NCBI RefSeq assembly: GCF_000306945.1
Contig: NC_018518.1
Coordinates: forward strand, 3,100,001 to 3,164,000
DNA length: 64,000 nucleotides
Direction: 5' to 3'
From: Bordetella pertussis 18323
GTDB lineage: Bacteria; Pseudomonadota; Gammaproteobacteria; Burkholderiales; Burkholderiaceae_B
Shown: positions 46,366 to 55,417 of the stretch, piece by piece
Position numbering within the stretch: position 1 is the first letter of the stretch
How the letters are laid out: the number at the start of each line of letters is the position of its first letter
The notes under the pieces: model-generated
What the model was told of the DNA's origin: nothing
The model's input: the letters and a program-made list of their open reading frames with translations, nothing else
Database searches by the model: none
Program-made: the position numbers and the translations under genes

Positions 46366-47058
46366 ATGGAATTTCCCCAATGGGTCGTCGACCGCGTACA
46401 GGCGCGCCAGGGCTGCCTGCATCCCTACGATAGCCTGCCCGGCCCCCGCACCGCCGCCGTCGTCATCGACATGCAGCGCTACTTCACCCTGCCCGGCTAC
46501 CAGGGCGAATGCGCGGCCGCGCGCGCCATCGTGCAGCCCATCAACCGGCTGTGCGCCGCGGTGCGCGCCGCCGGCGGCAGCGTGGTCTGGGTGCAGACCG
46601 CCTCCGACCATGCCGACTCGTTCTGGTCGCACCACCATGGCGTGATGCTGACGCCCGAACGCAGCAAGCGCCGGCTGGAGACGCTCAAGCGCGACAGCGA
46701 GGGCTACGCGCTGCACCCCGACATGGACGCCCGCGCCGAAGACGTACGCGTGACCAAGCGCTTCTACAGCGCCATGGCCCCCGGCTCGTCGGAGCTGGAG
46801 CCGCTGCTGCGCGGCCGCGGCATCGACACGCTGCTGATCGCCGGCACGGTCACCAATGTCTGCTGCGAATCGACCGCCCGCGACGCGATGATGCGCGACT
46901 TCCGCACCATCATGGTCGACGATGCCCTGGCGGCGGTCACGCCCGCCGAGCACGAAAACGCCCTGCATGGCTGGATGCTGTTCTTCGGCGACGTGCTGTC
47001 GGTGGACGAGGCCAGCGCCAGGCTGGCCGCGGCGGACGAGACGCGCCGCATCGCCTGA
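46366..47058 (+). CDS. Isochorismatase-family amidohydrolase
   Basis: A 230-residue hydrolase with catalytic Asp in AVVIDMQRYF, Lys in VTKRFYSAM and Cys in GTVTNVCCESTARDA, resembling N-carbamoyl or ureidoacrylate-type amidases. The gene starts 14 bp after the permease and so belongs to the operon; the imported compound is plausibly its substrate or a precursor. That link is inference. Confidence 0.85.
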   Translation: MEFPQWVVDRVQARQGCLHPYDSLPGPRTAAVVIDMQRYFTLPGYQGECAAARAIVQPINRLCAAVRAAGGSVVWVQTASDHADSFWSHHHGVMLTPERSKRRLETLKRDSEGYALHPDMDARAEDVRVTKRFYSAMAPGSSELEPLLRGRGIDTLLIAGTVTNVCCESTARDAMMRDFRTIMVDDALAAVTPAEHENALHGWMLFFGDVLSVDEASARLAAADETRRIA

Positions 47059-47069
47059 GCCGGCGCTGC

Positions 47070-47459
47070 TCAGCGCTCGACCTGGTACAGCTGTATCAGG
47101 TTGCCGCAGGTGTCGGAAAAGATGGCGATCGTGGCCGGGCCGGCCGGCGTGGGGTCGATCGTGAACGCCACGCCCCGGTCCTTGAGCCGCCGCGCCTCGG
47201 CGTGGATATCCGCGCTTTCGAACGCGGTGACCGGTATCCCGTCCTGGCGCAGGGCAGCCTGGTAGGCGCTCGCGGCGGGATGCCCGTTCGGCTCCAGCAC
47301 CAGCTCCAGGTCGTCGGGCCCTTCCGGCGACACCACGGTGATCCAGCGCGCCGCGCCGGCCGGGATGTCGTGCTTCTTGGTGAACCCCAGCACGTCGGTA
47401 TAGAAACGCAGCGCCTTGTCCTGGTCGTCGACAAAGATGCTGTTCAGTCTGATTCGCAT
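47070..47459 (-). CDS. VOC-family (glyoxalase-like) protein
   Basis: A 129-residue single vicinal-oxygen-chelate domain: MRIRLNSIFVDDQDKALRFYTDVLGF and DTCGNLIQLYQ. Such small proteins act as lyases, dioxygenases or antibiotic-binding proteins; a metal-binding His/Glu set typical of glyoxalase I is not complete, so the reaction cannot be named. It converges on the hydrolase gene. The ATG at 47459 follows GGAGACGATCC. Confidence 0.8.
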   Translation of the reverse strand: MRIRLNSIFVDDQDKALRFYTDVLGFTKKHDIPAGAARWITVVSPEGPDDLELVLEPNGHPAASAYQAALRQDGIPVTAFESADIHAEARRLKDRGVAFTIDPTPAGPATIAIFSDTCGNLIQLYQVER

Positions 47460-47564
47460 GGATCGTCTCCCTGGCCGGCTCGTCCATGCGCTGCGCGCCG
47501 CTCGCGGCCGGCGCATGGATCCGTCCATTCTAGCGCCGCGCTCGCGCGCCTCGGCCCGCCGCGC

Positions 47565-48953
47565 TCAGAACTCTTCCAGGAAGCGCATGCGGAACCGCCG
47601 TCCCTTGATATTGCTGTTGGACAGGCGCGCGAAGGCCTGCTTGGCGACCTGGCGGTCCAGCGCCACATAGGCGTTGAATTCGGTGATGTTGATCTTGCCG
47701 ACCTGCTCGAACGCCAGCCCGCCGTCGCCGGTCAGCGCGCCCAGCAGGTCGCCGGGACGCAGCTTGTCCTTCTTGCCGCCCTGGATGCACAGGGTGATCA
47801 TGGGCGCGCGCAAGGGGCGGTCGGACTTGGGCCGCAGCGAGCCGAGGTCGGCCCATTTCAGCGGGGCGCCCTGGTATTGCTCGATGAGGTTGGCCCAGCG
47901 CATTTCCTCGGGCGAGCACAGGCTCAGCGCCAGCCCTTTCTGGTCGCCGCGGCCGCTGCGGCCGATGCGGTGCACGTGGACCTCGGTGTCCTTGGTCACG
48001 TCCACGTTGATGACCGCGCCCAGGTTCTGGATGTCCAGCCCGCGGGCGGCCACGTCGGTGGCGACCAGCACGGCGCAGCTCTGGTTGGCGAACTGGATCA
48101 GGATTTCATCGCGCTCGCGCTGCTCCAGGTCGCCGTTGAGCGCCTGGGCGCTGATGCCCTGGGCGCGCAGGCGTTCGACCAGGTCGTGGCTGCGGATCTT
48201 GGTGTTGCAGAACGCCAGCGTGGACGCCGGGCGGAAGTGGGCCAGCAGCGTCGCCACGGCATCCAGCCTCTGGCCTTCGTCGATCTCGAAGAAGAGCTGC
48301 TCGATGCGGCTGGCGTCGTGCTGGGCCTCTACCTTGATTTCGGCCGGATTGCGCAGGAAGCGGGCGCTCAGCTTGCGGATGTTGTCGGGGTAGGTGGCCG
48401 AGAACAGCAGGGTCTGCCGCCTGGCCGGGCAATGCGAGGCAATGGCGGCGATGTCGTCATAGAACCCCATGTCCACCATGCGGTCGGCCTCGTCCAGCAC
48501 CAGCGTGTTCAGCGTGGACAAGTCCAGGCTGCCGCGCGCCAGGTGGTCCTGGATGCGGCCGGGCGTGCCCACCACCAGATGCGTGCCGCGCGCCAGCGAC
48601 TCGGCCTGAGGACGCGCGGCGGCGCCGCCGCACAGCGTCAGCACCTTGACGTTGGGAATCAGGCGGGCCAGCCGGCGCAGCTCCTGGGCCACCTGGTCGG
48701 CCAGTTCGCGGGTGGGACAGAGCACCAGCGCCTGCGGCGCCAGGCGGTTGACGTCCAGGTTCTGCAGCACGCCCAGGCCGAATGCGGCGGTCTTGCCGCT
48801 GCCGGTCTTGGCTTGCGCGATCAGGTCGCGGCCTTCCAGGATGAGCGGCAGGCTTTGCGCCTGGATCGGCGTCATCTGTTCGAAGCCCAGGCCTTGCAGG
48901 TTGTCGAGCAAGGCGGGCAGAAGAGGCAGGGAGGAAAAAGACGTGTTGGTCAC
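47565..48953 (-). CDS. dbpA: ATP-dependent RNA helicase DbpA
   Basis: A 462-residue DEAD-box helicase: Q-motif FEQMTPIQAQSLP, Walker A AKTGSGKT, DEAD (VLDEADRMVDMGF), SAT (LLFSATYPD) and HRIGRSGRG. The C-terminal domain (MITLCIQGGKKDKLRPGDLLGAL) is the RNA-binding part that directs DbpA to 23S rRNA hairpin 92. It acts in 50S assembly. Confidence 0.94.
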   Translation of the reverse strand: MTNTSFSSLPLLPALLDNLQGLGFEQMTPIQAQSLPLILEGRDLIAQAKTGSGKTAAFGLGVLQNLDVNRLAPQALVLCPTRELADQVAQELRRLARLIPNVKVLTLCGGAAARPQAESLARGTHLVVGTPGRIQDHLARGSLDLSTLNTLVLDEADRMVDMGFYDDIAAIASHCPARRQTLLFSATYPDNIRKLSARFLRNPAEIKVEAQHDASRIEQLFFEIDEGQRLDAVATLLAHFRPASTLAFCNTKIRSHDLVERLRAQGISAQALNGDLEQRERDEILIQFANQSCAVLVATDVAARGLDIQNLGAVINVDVTKDTEVHVHRIGRSGRGDQKGLALSLCSPEEMRWANLIEQYQGAPLKWADLGSLRPKSDRPLRAPMITLCIQGGKKDKLRPGDLLGALTGDGGLAFEQVGKINITEFNAYVALDRQVAKQAFARLSNSNIKGRRFRMRFLEEF

Positions 48954-49069
48954 AATAAGGCGGATCGCAGAGGATCGCGAAAGACAGGATCGACCGACAG
49001 TGTATGCCGTCGCGCCCCGCCTGCCTCATCCGGCGGCGCCGGCCTGCCCGGCCCGGCGCCGCCGCGGCC

Positions 49070-50566
49070 TCAGGTCATGAACATCACCGCCGCCACGGTG
49101 GAGACAATCAGGCCCAGCACCACCGGCCCGAACAGCTTGCGCACCAGCTCCAGCACCGGCACGCGGGCAAAGCCCGCCACCGCGATCAGCGAGGACCAGG
49201 CCACCAGGGTGCCCCCGCCGGTCCAGATCGCTCCCATCTGGCCCACCGCGGCCAGGGTGGCGGCGTCCACGCCGACGGTCGCGCCCAGCGCGCCGGACAA
49301 GGCGCCGGTCAGCGGCAGGCCGGAAAAGCCCGAGCCGTCGATACCGGTGATGACCCCGACGATGAGCACGCCGAAGGCGACGACCAGGTGGCTATTGGGA
49401 ATCCAGCCCTGCGCGGCCTGCAGCAGGTCGAACAGCAGGTTGGGCGCATGGCCCGGCTCGACGCCGAGGATGCCGGCGGCCTGGTCGGGCGCGCCGAGGA
49501 AGAAGAAGCCGGCGATGGGCAGCACCGAGCCCATGGCCTTGAACGCGAAGACAAAGCCGTCGGTGACGTGGTCGGCGGCCGTGTTGAGGAAATCGCGTCC
49601 AGGCACGCCGACGGCGGTGGCGGCCACCATCAGCAGCGCCGCGGCGCCGCCCACCAGGGCCGCCGCTTCGCCGCCGCGCAGCGCCGGCAGCGAGGGAAAC
49701 AGCCGCGGCGCCACCATGACCAGCACCACCAGCAGGAAGACCACCGGGGTGACGATGGCGAACAGGCGCGACCAGCCCTGCTTGCCCAGCGGCACCGAGC
49801 CGCTGTCGTAATCGACGGCGGCGGCCAGTTCGCCCTTGTCCATGGTGCCCGACTCCTCGACCGACTCGGGCACGACCACCGCGCGCCGCTGCCAGGCGTC
49901 GAGCAGCGCTTCGCTGGGGGCCTGGATCTGCCGGCGCATGCCGACGTAGGCCAGCACCAGCGCGACGATGCCGGTCACCAGCGACAGGATCAGCGTGCGT
50001 TCGGCAACCAGGGCGGTGGCCACGCCGGCGGCTTTGGCGCTGATGCCGGGCGCGACGCCGATGACATAGTCGGACGACAGAGCCATGCCCTGCCCGGCGA
50101 TGGCGATGGCACAGGCCGCGCCCAGCGGCGGCAGGCCGGCGGCGATGGCCACGGGCAGCAGGATGGCGGCCACCAGGGGCACGGCCGGCGTGGGCCAGAA
50201 GAACAGCGAGATGAGATAGGTGGCCAGCGCCAGCACGACGAATGCGATATGGCCGTTGGTCATGACGGCCCGGAAGGGCTGCACCATGCGCACGTCCGAG
50301 CCCAGCGTCTTGAGCGCGTTGAGCAGGGCGGTCATGAATGCGATGACCAGGAATATGTTGAAAAGCTCCTTGGCCGCCATGAAGCTGGCGTTGAACACGG
50401 CCGTCACGCCGCTGACGATGCTGCCGCCGAAGGCGATGCCGACCAGCAACGTACCCAGCAGGGATGGAACGACGACGTTGGCGCGAAAGATCATCGTGAT
50501 CACGATGACGACCACGCCCAGCAGATACATCCAATGCGCCGCAGTAATGACAACTTGCTGGCCCAT
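49070..50566 (-). CDS. Multi-pass ion-transporter-superfamily-like permease, substrate unknown
   Basis: A 498-residue membrane protein with about 11-12 hydrophobic helices and a hydrophilic loop near residues 220-265. Repeated elements such as FLVIAFMTALLNALKTLGSD in the first half and GIDGSGFSGLPLTGAL in the second suggest an inverted-repeat organisation, as in citrate/anion permeases, but no specific family is recognised with certainty. It is divergent from the GntR regulator at 50863 across about 296 bp, so that regulator likely controls it. Confidence 0.7.
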   Translation of the reverse strand: MGQQVVITAAHWMYLLGVVVIVITMIFRANVVVPSLLGTLLVGIAFGGSIVSGVTAVFNASFMAAKELFNIFLVIAFMTALLNALKTLGSDVRMVQPFRAVMTNGHIAFVVLALATYLISLFFWPTPAVPLVAAILLPVAIAAGLPPLGAACAIAIAGQGMALSSDYVIGVAPGISAKAAGVATALVAERTLILSLVTGIVALVLAYVGMRRQIQAPSEALLDAWQRRAVVVPESVEESGTMDKGELAAAVDYDSGSVPLGKQGWSRLFAIVTPVVFLLVVLVMVAPRLFPSLPALRGGEAAALVGGAAALLMVAATAVGVPGRDFLNTAADHVTDGFVFAFKAMGSVLPIAGFFFLGAPDQAAGILGVEPGHAPNLLFDLLQAAQGWIPNSHLVVAFGVLIVGVITGIDGSGFSGLPLTGALSGALGATVGVDAATLAAVGQMGAIWTGGGTLVAWSSLIAVAGFARVPVLELVRKLFGPVVLGLIVSTVAAVMFMT

Positions 50567-50862
50567 GACTACCCCCTGATTTGCGCTTGTTGTGCAACAA
50601 GGCCGGCACGCGAACGGCGCCGGAGCGAACCACCACTAACGTATACTATATTCTTAAATTCCGAATTTAGACACAATGAATCAAGCAAGCTAATACGAAA
50701 TTTTATTCATTAAAATCAACGAACTTCCATAAAAACCAGAGATGACCGCGCAAGGTTCGACAATCAGGATTTCCCTTGTTGCGTTTTCATTGAATACGGT
50801 ATACGGTTTGGCTACCGACCATCGCAGGCTTGGATAATCCGCGCTCCGCGCGGATCACGACG
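50567..50862. promoter_or_regulatory. Divergent promoter region between the permease and GntR genes
   Basis: This AT-richer gap contains two GTATAC sites: 50641-50646 (GTATACTATATTCTTAAA) and 50799-50804 (ACGGTATACGGT). A TTCTTAAATTCCGAATTTAG stretch at 50651-50670 lies next to the first. GntR/FCD regulators commonly bind such short inverted repeats between divergent genes. No other gene was seen. Confidence 0.45.
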
Positions 50863-51537
50863 ATGACCCTAGGCAGCCAACATTCGCCGCTGTTCGCCCT
50901 GGTGCAGGAAACCCTGCGCAAACGCATCCTGAGTGGCGCCTATGCCCAGGGCGAACGCCTGGTCGAGGGCGACCTGGCCGAGGAAATGGGCGTTTCGCGC
51001 ATTCCGGTGCGCGAGGCGCTGCGCGCCCTGGCCGCCGCCGGCCTGGTGCGCATCGAACCCCGCCGCGGCGCCTCGGTGGCCAGCCTGTCGCCCGAGCATG
51101 CGCGCGACATCGTCGAAGTGCGCGCCACCCTCGAAGCCCTGAACGCCCGCCTGGCCGCGCAGCCCCGCAACCCCCAGCAAGTGGTCGACATGGACCGCGC
51201 CATCCGCGACGGCGCGCACGCCTGCGAACACGGCGACACCGCCGCCCTGGTGGAGCAGAATCGGCAGTTCCACGAACTGCTGGGCGGCGTGAGCACCAAC
51301 GCCGTGCTGCAGGACCTGATGCGCTCGCTGCGCGACCGCACCGCCCTGCTGTTCGCCCGCAACAGCGTGACACGGGCGGCCGACATCCTGGACGAACACG
51401 CGGGCATCCTGCAGGCCGTCACCGCCGGCGATGCCGACCTCGCCAGCCTGCTGGCGGCGCGCCACGTACACAACGCGGCCCAGTGGTACTTCGAACGGCC
51501 GGTCGACCGCAAGGCGGTGGCGGCCGATACCGACTAG
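50863..51537 (+). CDS. GntR-family (FadR/FCD) transcriptional regulator
   Basis: A 224-residue regulator: N-terminal winged helix (LRKRILSGAYAQGERLVEGDLAEEMGVSRIPVREALRALAAAG) and C-terminal FCD domain with His/Asp positions in FHELLGGVS and DEHAGILQAV. FCD regulators sense small carboxylic acids. The ATG at 50863 is chosen; a TTG at 50830 would add 11 residues. The stop codon TAG is inside the CTAG bordering the IS481 palindrome, so the protein end is intact. Confidence 0.9.
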   Translation: MTLGSQHSPLFALVQETLRKRILSGAYAQGERLVEGDLAEEMGVSRIPVREALRALAAAGLVRIEPRRGASVASLSPEHARDIVEVRATLEALNARLAAQPRNPQQVVDMDRAIRDGAHACEHGDTAALVEQNRQFHELLGGVSTNAVLQDLMRSLRDRTALLFARNSVTRAADILDEHAGILQAVTAGDADLASLLAARHVHNAAQWYFERPVDRKAVAADTD

Positions 51538-52259
51538 GTGTGAACTGTCAATAGGTTGTATTCGTCCAGGTTGAGTCTGGAGATGGGTACAGCGCGCCCG
51601 ATGCCTTGGTGGGGTCGATGCCAGTTGTAGTGGTGTAGCCAGGATTTCATGGCATCGGCTCGGTGTTGGGAGTTCTGGTAGGTGTGAGCGTAAGCCCACT
51701 CACGCAAGGCCGACTGGATGAAGCGTTCGGCCTTGCCATTGGTCTGTGGGCGGTAAGGTCGGGTAAAGCGGTGCTTGATGCCCAGCTCATGGCACAGCGC
51801 GGCGAAGGCGCGGCTGCGAAAGGCCGAGCCATTGTCGGTGAGCAAGCGCTGGATGGTCACGCCCAGGCGCTGGTAGTAGGCCACTGCGTCCTTGAGGAAC
51901 TGGACGGCGCTGGGGAAGCGCTCGTCGGGGTGGATGTCGGTGAAGGCCACGCGGGCGTGGTCATCGATGGCCACGAAGACGAAGTCCCAGCCGGCCCCCT
52001 CAACGGTATCGCGTCGGTTGCCCGTGACCCGGTGGCCAGGGCGCTGGATACGTCCCAGCTTCTTGATGTCGATGTGCAGCAGATCGCCGGGGGCCTGATG
52101 CTCGTAGCGCACCACCGGCTCGGCCGGCTCCAGGTCGGCCAGGTGCGACAGACCGGCGCGGGCCAGGACGCGGCTGACGGTGCTGGCTGACACGCCCAGC
52201 GCCTGGGCGATGCGTGCTTGCGTCAGACGGTTTCGGCGCAAGTGATTGATACGGACAAC
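51534..52259 (-). pseudogene. Truncated IS481-type transposase, left arm
   Basis: C-terminal two-thirds of the transposase (from INHLRRNRLTQARIAQALG to LLTVHT), retaining the DDE core but lacking the first helix-turn-helix and the left inverted repeat. The open frame continues across the centre into the other arm (apparent start at 52301), which is an artefact of the palindrome. It ends at the TAG of the flanking CTAG. Confidence 0.88.
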
Positions 52260-52980
52260 GTTGTCCGTATCAATCAGTTGCGCCGCAACCGTCTGACGCA
52301 AGCACGCATCGCCCAGGCGCTGGGCGTGTCAGCCAGCACCGTCAGCCGCGTCCTGGCCCGCGCCGGTCTGTCGCACCTGGCCGACCTGGAGCCGGCCGAG
52401 CCGGTGGTGCGCTACGAGCATCAGGCCCCCGGCGATCTGCTGCACATCGACATCAAGAAGCTGGGACGTATCCAGCGCCCTGGCCACCGGGTCACGGGCA
52501 ACCGACGCGATACCGTTGAGGGGGCCGGCTGGGACTTCGTCTTCGTGGCCATCGATGACCACGCCCGCGTGGCCTTCACCGACATCCACCCCGACGAGCG
52601 CTTCCCCAGCGCCGTCCAGTTCCTCAAGGACGCAGTGGCCTACTACCAGCGCCTGGGCGTGACCATCCAGCGCTTGCTCACCGACAATGGCTCGGCCTTT
52701 CGCAGCCGCGCCTTCGCCGCGCTGTGCCATGAGCTGGGCATCAAGCACCGCTTTACCCGACCTTACCGCCCACAGACCAATGGCAAGGCCGAACGCTTCA
52801 TCCAGTCGGCCTTGCGTGAGTGGGCTTACGCTCACACCTACCAGAACTCCCAACACCGAGCCGATGCCATGAAATCCTGGCTACACCACTACAACTGGCA
52901 GCGACCCCACCAAGGCATCGGGCGCGCTGTACCCATCTCCAGACTCAACCTGGACGAATACAACCTATTGACAGTTCACA
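51539..52980. mobile_element. Two 5'-truncated IS481-family copies fused head to head in a 1442-bp palindrome
   Basis: Two inverted 721-bp arms meet exactly between 52259 and 52260; each outer border is the IS481 right end (TGTGAACTGTC). Each arm corresponds in register to positions 323-1043 of the intact copy at 24700. The central GATTGATACGGACAAC plus its complement is a perfect 32-bp palindrome, and about 55 bp on each side of the centre differ from IS481 while staying in register, as if from a related element such as IS1002. The arms differ from each other at three positions. Outer flanks are ACTAGG and GCTAGG. Confidence 0.92.
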
Positions 52981-52985
52981 GCTAG
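52260..52985 (+). pseudogene. Truncated IS481-type transposase, right arm
   Basis: Mirror image of the left arm, reading INQLRRNRLTQARIAQALG to LLTVHS. It carries one private change (His to Gln in HYNWQRPHQ) relative to the left arm and the intact copy. An apparent start at 52218 lies in the opposite arm. The stop TAG again belongs to the flanking CTAG. Confidence 0.88.
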
Positions 52986-54058
52986 GGCCGCGCGGCGCCA
53001 TCTCCGGCCGTGTCGTCGGGCGGCGAGAACAGGTCCCAGCAAGCCACGAACAGCGCCGCGATCAGCGGCCCGATCACGAAGCCGTTCAGGCCGAACAGCG
53101 CCATGCCGCCCAGCGTCGAGATCAGCACGACGTAATCGGGCAGCTTGGTGTCCTTGCCGACCAGCAAGGGACGCAGGACGTTGTCGACCATGCCGATCAC
53201 CAGCACGCCGAACAGGATCAACACCACGCCCTGCCAGATCGCGCCCGTCAGCAGGAAATACACCGCCACCGGCGCCCAGATCAGGCCGGCGCCGATAGCC
53301 GGCAACAAGGACAGAAAGGCCATGATCACGCCCCACAGCAGCGCGCCCTGTATGCCCAGCACCGAGAACATCACGCCACCCAGCGCGCCCTGCGCGGCCG
53401 CCACGGCGATATTGCCCTTGACCGTGGCGCGGATCACCGTGGTGAACTTGCGAAACAGGTGCTGCTTGTGATGCTCGTCCAGCGGGACCGCGCGGCGCAG
53501 CCGGCGTGACAGCTGCGAACCATCGCGCAACAGGAAGAACAGCAGGTACAGCATGACGCCGAAGCCGATCAGGAACTGGAAGGTATCCTGCCCGATGTTG
53601 AACGCCTGGGTGGCGATGAACTGGCTGGCCTGCATCATGCCGGCCGTCAGTTTTTCCTGGATGCTGCCCAGGTCGGCGAGGTCGAAGCGCGCCAGCACGT
53701 CGTGCACCGTGGGCGGCAGGGCATCGATGGCCTGCTGCAGGTAGGCGCCGAAATTCAGGTTGCCGCTCTTGAGCCGCTGATACAGATTGGCGCCTTCCTG
53801 GACCAGCGAACCGGTGATGAAGATCAGCGGGATGATGACCACCAGCAGGACCATCAACAGCGTGAGCAAGGCGGCCAGATTGCGCCGCGGCGCCAGGCGC
53901 ACGGCGATGCGGCGGTGGACCGGCGCGAAGATGATGGCCAGGATGGCGCCCCAGAACACGGCGCCGTAGAAAGGCCACAGCAACCAGGCGAAGGCGATCG
54001 TCACCACGATGAGCAGCCCGACGAACGCCCTGCTGTTGAAAAGACTCGATTGGCTCAT
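52982..54058 (-). CDS. AI-2E family transporter
   Basis: A 358-residue protein with about seven or eight transmembrane helices: FAWLLWPFYGAVFWGAILAIIFAP at the N-terminus and PLLVGKDTKLPDYVVLISTLGG with FVIGPLIAALF at the C-terminus, family hallmarks. Members export autoinducer-2 or act as ion transporters; the role here is unknown. Its stop codon (TAG on the minus strand, 52982-52984) coincides with the CTAG border of the IS palindrome. Confidence 0.88.
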   Translation of the reverse strand: MSQSSLFNSRAFVGLLIVVTIAFAWLLWPFYGAVFWGAILAIIFAPVHRRIAVRLAPRRNLAALLTLLMVLLVVIIPLIFITGSLVQEGANLYQRLKSGNLNFGAYLQQAIDALPPTVHDVLARFDLADLGSIQEKLTAGMMQASQFIATQAFNIGQDTFQFLIGFGVMLYLLFFLLRDGSQLSRRLRRAVPLDEHHKQHLFRKFTTVIRATVKGNIAVAAAQGALGGVMFSVLGIQGALLWGVIMAFLSLLPAIGAGLIWAPVAVYFLLTGAIWQGVVLILFGVLVIGMVDNVLRPLLVGKDTKLPDYVVLISTLGGMALFGLNGFVIGPLIAALFVACWDLFSPPDDTAGDGAARP

Positions 54059-54102
54059 GTTCCATCCCGGAAGCGGCCTGGCCGCACGAGGCGCTATTGT
54101 AC

Positions 54103-54807
54103 TCAGGGCGCCTGGCGAGCCGGTCCCGCCAGGCCATTGAGCAAGGCCTGCGCCTGCGAAACCTGGTCGGAGCGGCCATTGAGCGCCTGCAGCAGTACAT
54201 TGAGCTCGCTGCGCACCGAGGGATCGCGCACCTGGGTCAGCGGACCATCGGTATCGACCTGATCGCGATGGCGCGCAACGAACCCGGCCACGCGCCGCGC
54301 ATCCTCCACGGCGGGTTCGAGCAGGCCGGATATCCGCGCCAAGGCCTGTGCCGGCGCCGTGACGCTGTGTTCATAGGCGCGCGCGTAGGCGTTGCGCAGG
54401 TCGGGAGGCTGCTCCATCCCGGCGCGCGCGGCGTCGGCGGCGGCGCGCGCCTGTTCGAGCCCGGTGCGCGCGGCCGCCAGGCGCTCGGCCAGCCTGTCCC
54501 AGCCGTCCTGGCGTGCGACGATCTCGTCGACCGAATGCAGCCGCAGCGCCTGCAGCGCCGCCTGCTGCGCCGCCAACGCTTCGCGCACGGCGGCGTGCGC
54601 CGCTTCCATCGGCTCGTACTGCGCCTCGTAGTCGCCCAGGGCCTTGCGCGTGGGCGGGTCGGGCGGCGCGGCCACGACGCCCGCCTGCGGCGCGGCCACT
54701 TGTTCCAGATACGCGATGAAGGCCGCGCGCTCCTCTGGCTCGCGATTCACGCATCCGGCCAGCGCAAGCACGACGGCCAGCGCCGGCAATCCCCATCCAA
54801 ACCGCAT
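54103..54807 (-). CDS. DUF3053 lipoprotein (YiaF-like)
   Basis: A 234-residue lipoprotein with signal FGWGLPALAVVLALAGC and helical body (RAAFIAYLEQVA, LGDYEAQYEPMEAAHAAVREAL, HRDQVDTDGPLTQVRDPSV), in size and layout like E. coli YiaF. The ATG at 54807 puts the lipobox cysteine at residue 20; the longer frame is unlikely. Function unknown. Confidence 0.78.
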   Translation of the reverse strand: MRFGWGLPALAVVLALAGCVNREPEERAAFIAYLEQVAAPQAGVVAAPPDPPTRKALGDYEAQYEPMEAAHAAVREALAAQQAALQALRLHSVDEIVARQDGWDRLAERLAAARTGLEQARAAADAARAGMEQPPDLRNAYARAYEHSVTAPAQALARISGLLEPAVEDARRVAGFVARHRDQVDTDGPLTQVRDPSVRSELNVLLQALNGRSDQVSQAQALLNGLAGPARQAP

Positions 54808-54941
54808 AAACCTCCCTTCCAGCACCCATGCGGCGCCACTACGCATTGCCGGCATTATCGGGCTGGCATCCGGAAAACTCCCCTGGAGCAGGCACTTTGT
54901 TGCCATCGAAGCGATCTGTGACAGGCGCCTGCGACAGGTTC

Positions 54942-54970
54942 TTGACAAACAAAATTCCATGCACTAGAAT
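54942..54970 (+). promoter_or_regulatory. Near-consensus sigma70 promoter
   Basis: TTGACA (54942-54947), exactly 17 bp of spacer, then TAGAAT (54965-54970). This is the best sigma70 match noticed in the window. A transcript would start near 54977, about 440 nt before the first plausible gene at 55418. Confidence 0.8.
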
Positions 54971-55417
54971 GCTTGGTTATTCATGCTTACCCATAACGCC
55001 ATATATCATCATATGGCAGCAACATGGCCGATCCGGTCATGTGCCCACAGGCAAGCCGTCGGCCCCCTCATATCAGAACACGCCTGGCGTGGCCGACCCG
55101 AAACCGCAAGCCCGCGCTTTACGCCTTACGGCTTGCTACAAACCCATCGCTGCCCTGCCCTGAACGCAGGGAACCCTGGCACCACCCTTGGTGTCCAACG
55201 CTGTGTGTGTCATCCGGCAACGCCATTGGCCTGCCCACGGCACGCACTTCGAGCATCGGGATACAGCCGGTCCCCGCCGGCCTCTCCGGGTCCTTGCGAT
55301 CCGCCGCCCCATGCTCCCGGCGCCACGCATGCCGCGCATGCATGTTCGCCGTACCAGGCAAGGCCGCTCTTGCGGCCTTGCGCACATTCCATAACTAGAA
55401 CTCGAAAGAGGAAAAAC
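54971..55417 (+). other. Long untranslated leader or small-RNA candidate
   Basis: Downstream of the strong promoter, 440 nt precede the ATG of a small gene. An open frame from 54983 covers it, but its residue make-up is not protein-like. It holds hairpins GCCATAT/ATATGGC (54998-55017), GCAAGCC/GGCTTGC (55106-55136) and a 10-bp stem GCAAGGCCGC/GCGGCCTTGC (55358-55381) just before the ribosome-binding site. A regulatory leader or independent small RNA is possible. Confidence 0.5.

Noticed and set aside
46509..49811. An 1100-residue plus-strand frame over the hydrolase, VOC and DbpA genes
   Set aside because: It overlaps three motif-supported genes in other frames and is a consequence of high G+C.
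52218..52301. Apparent new N-termini for the truncated transposases reading across the palindrome centre
   Set aside because: They arise only because the centre is symmetric; the residues do not match the IS481 transposase N-terminus.
55020..55400. tRNA or coding gene in the long leader
   Set aside because: No cloverleaf was found, and the open frame there lacks protein-like composition or a start with a ribosome-binding site.
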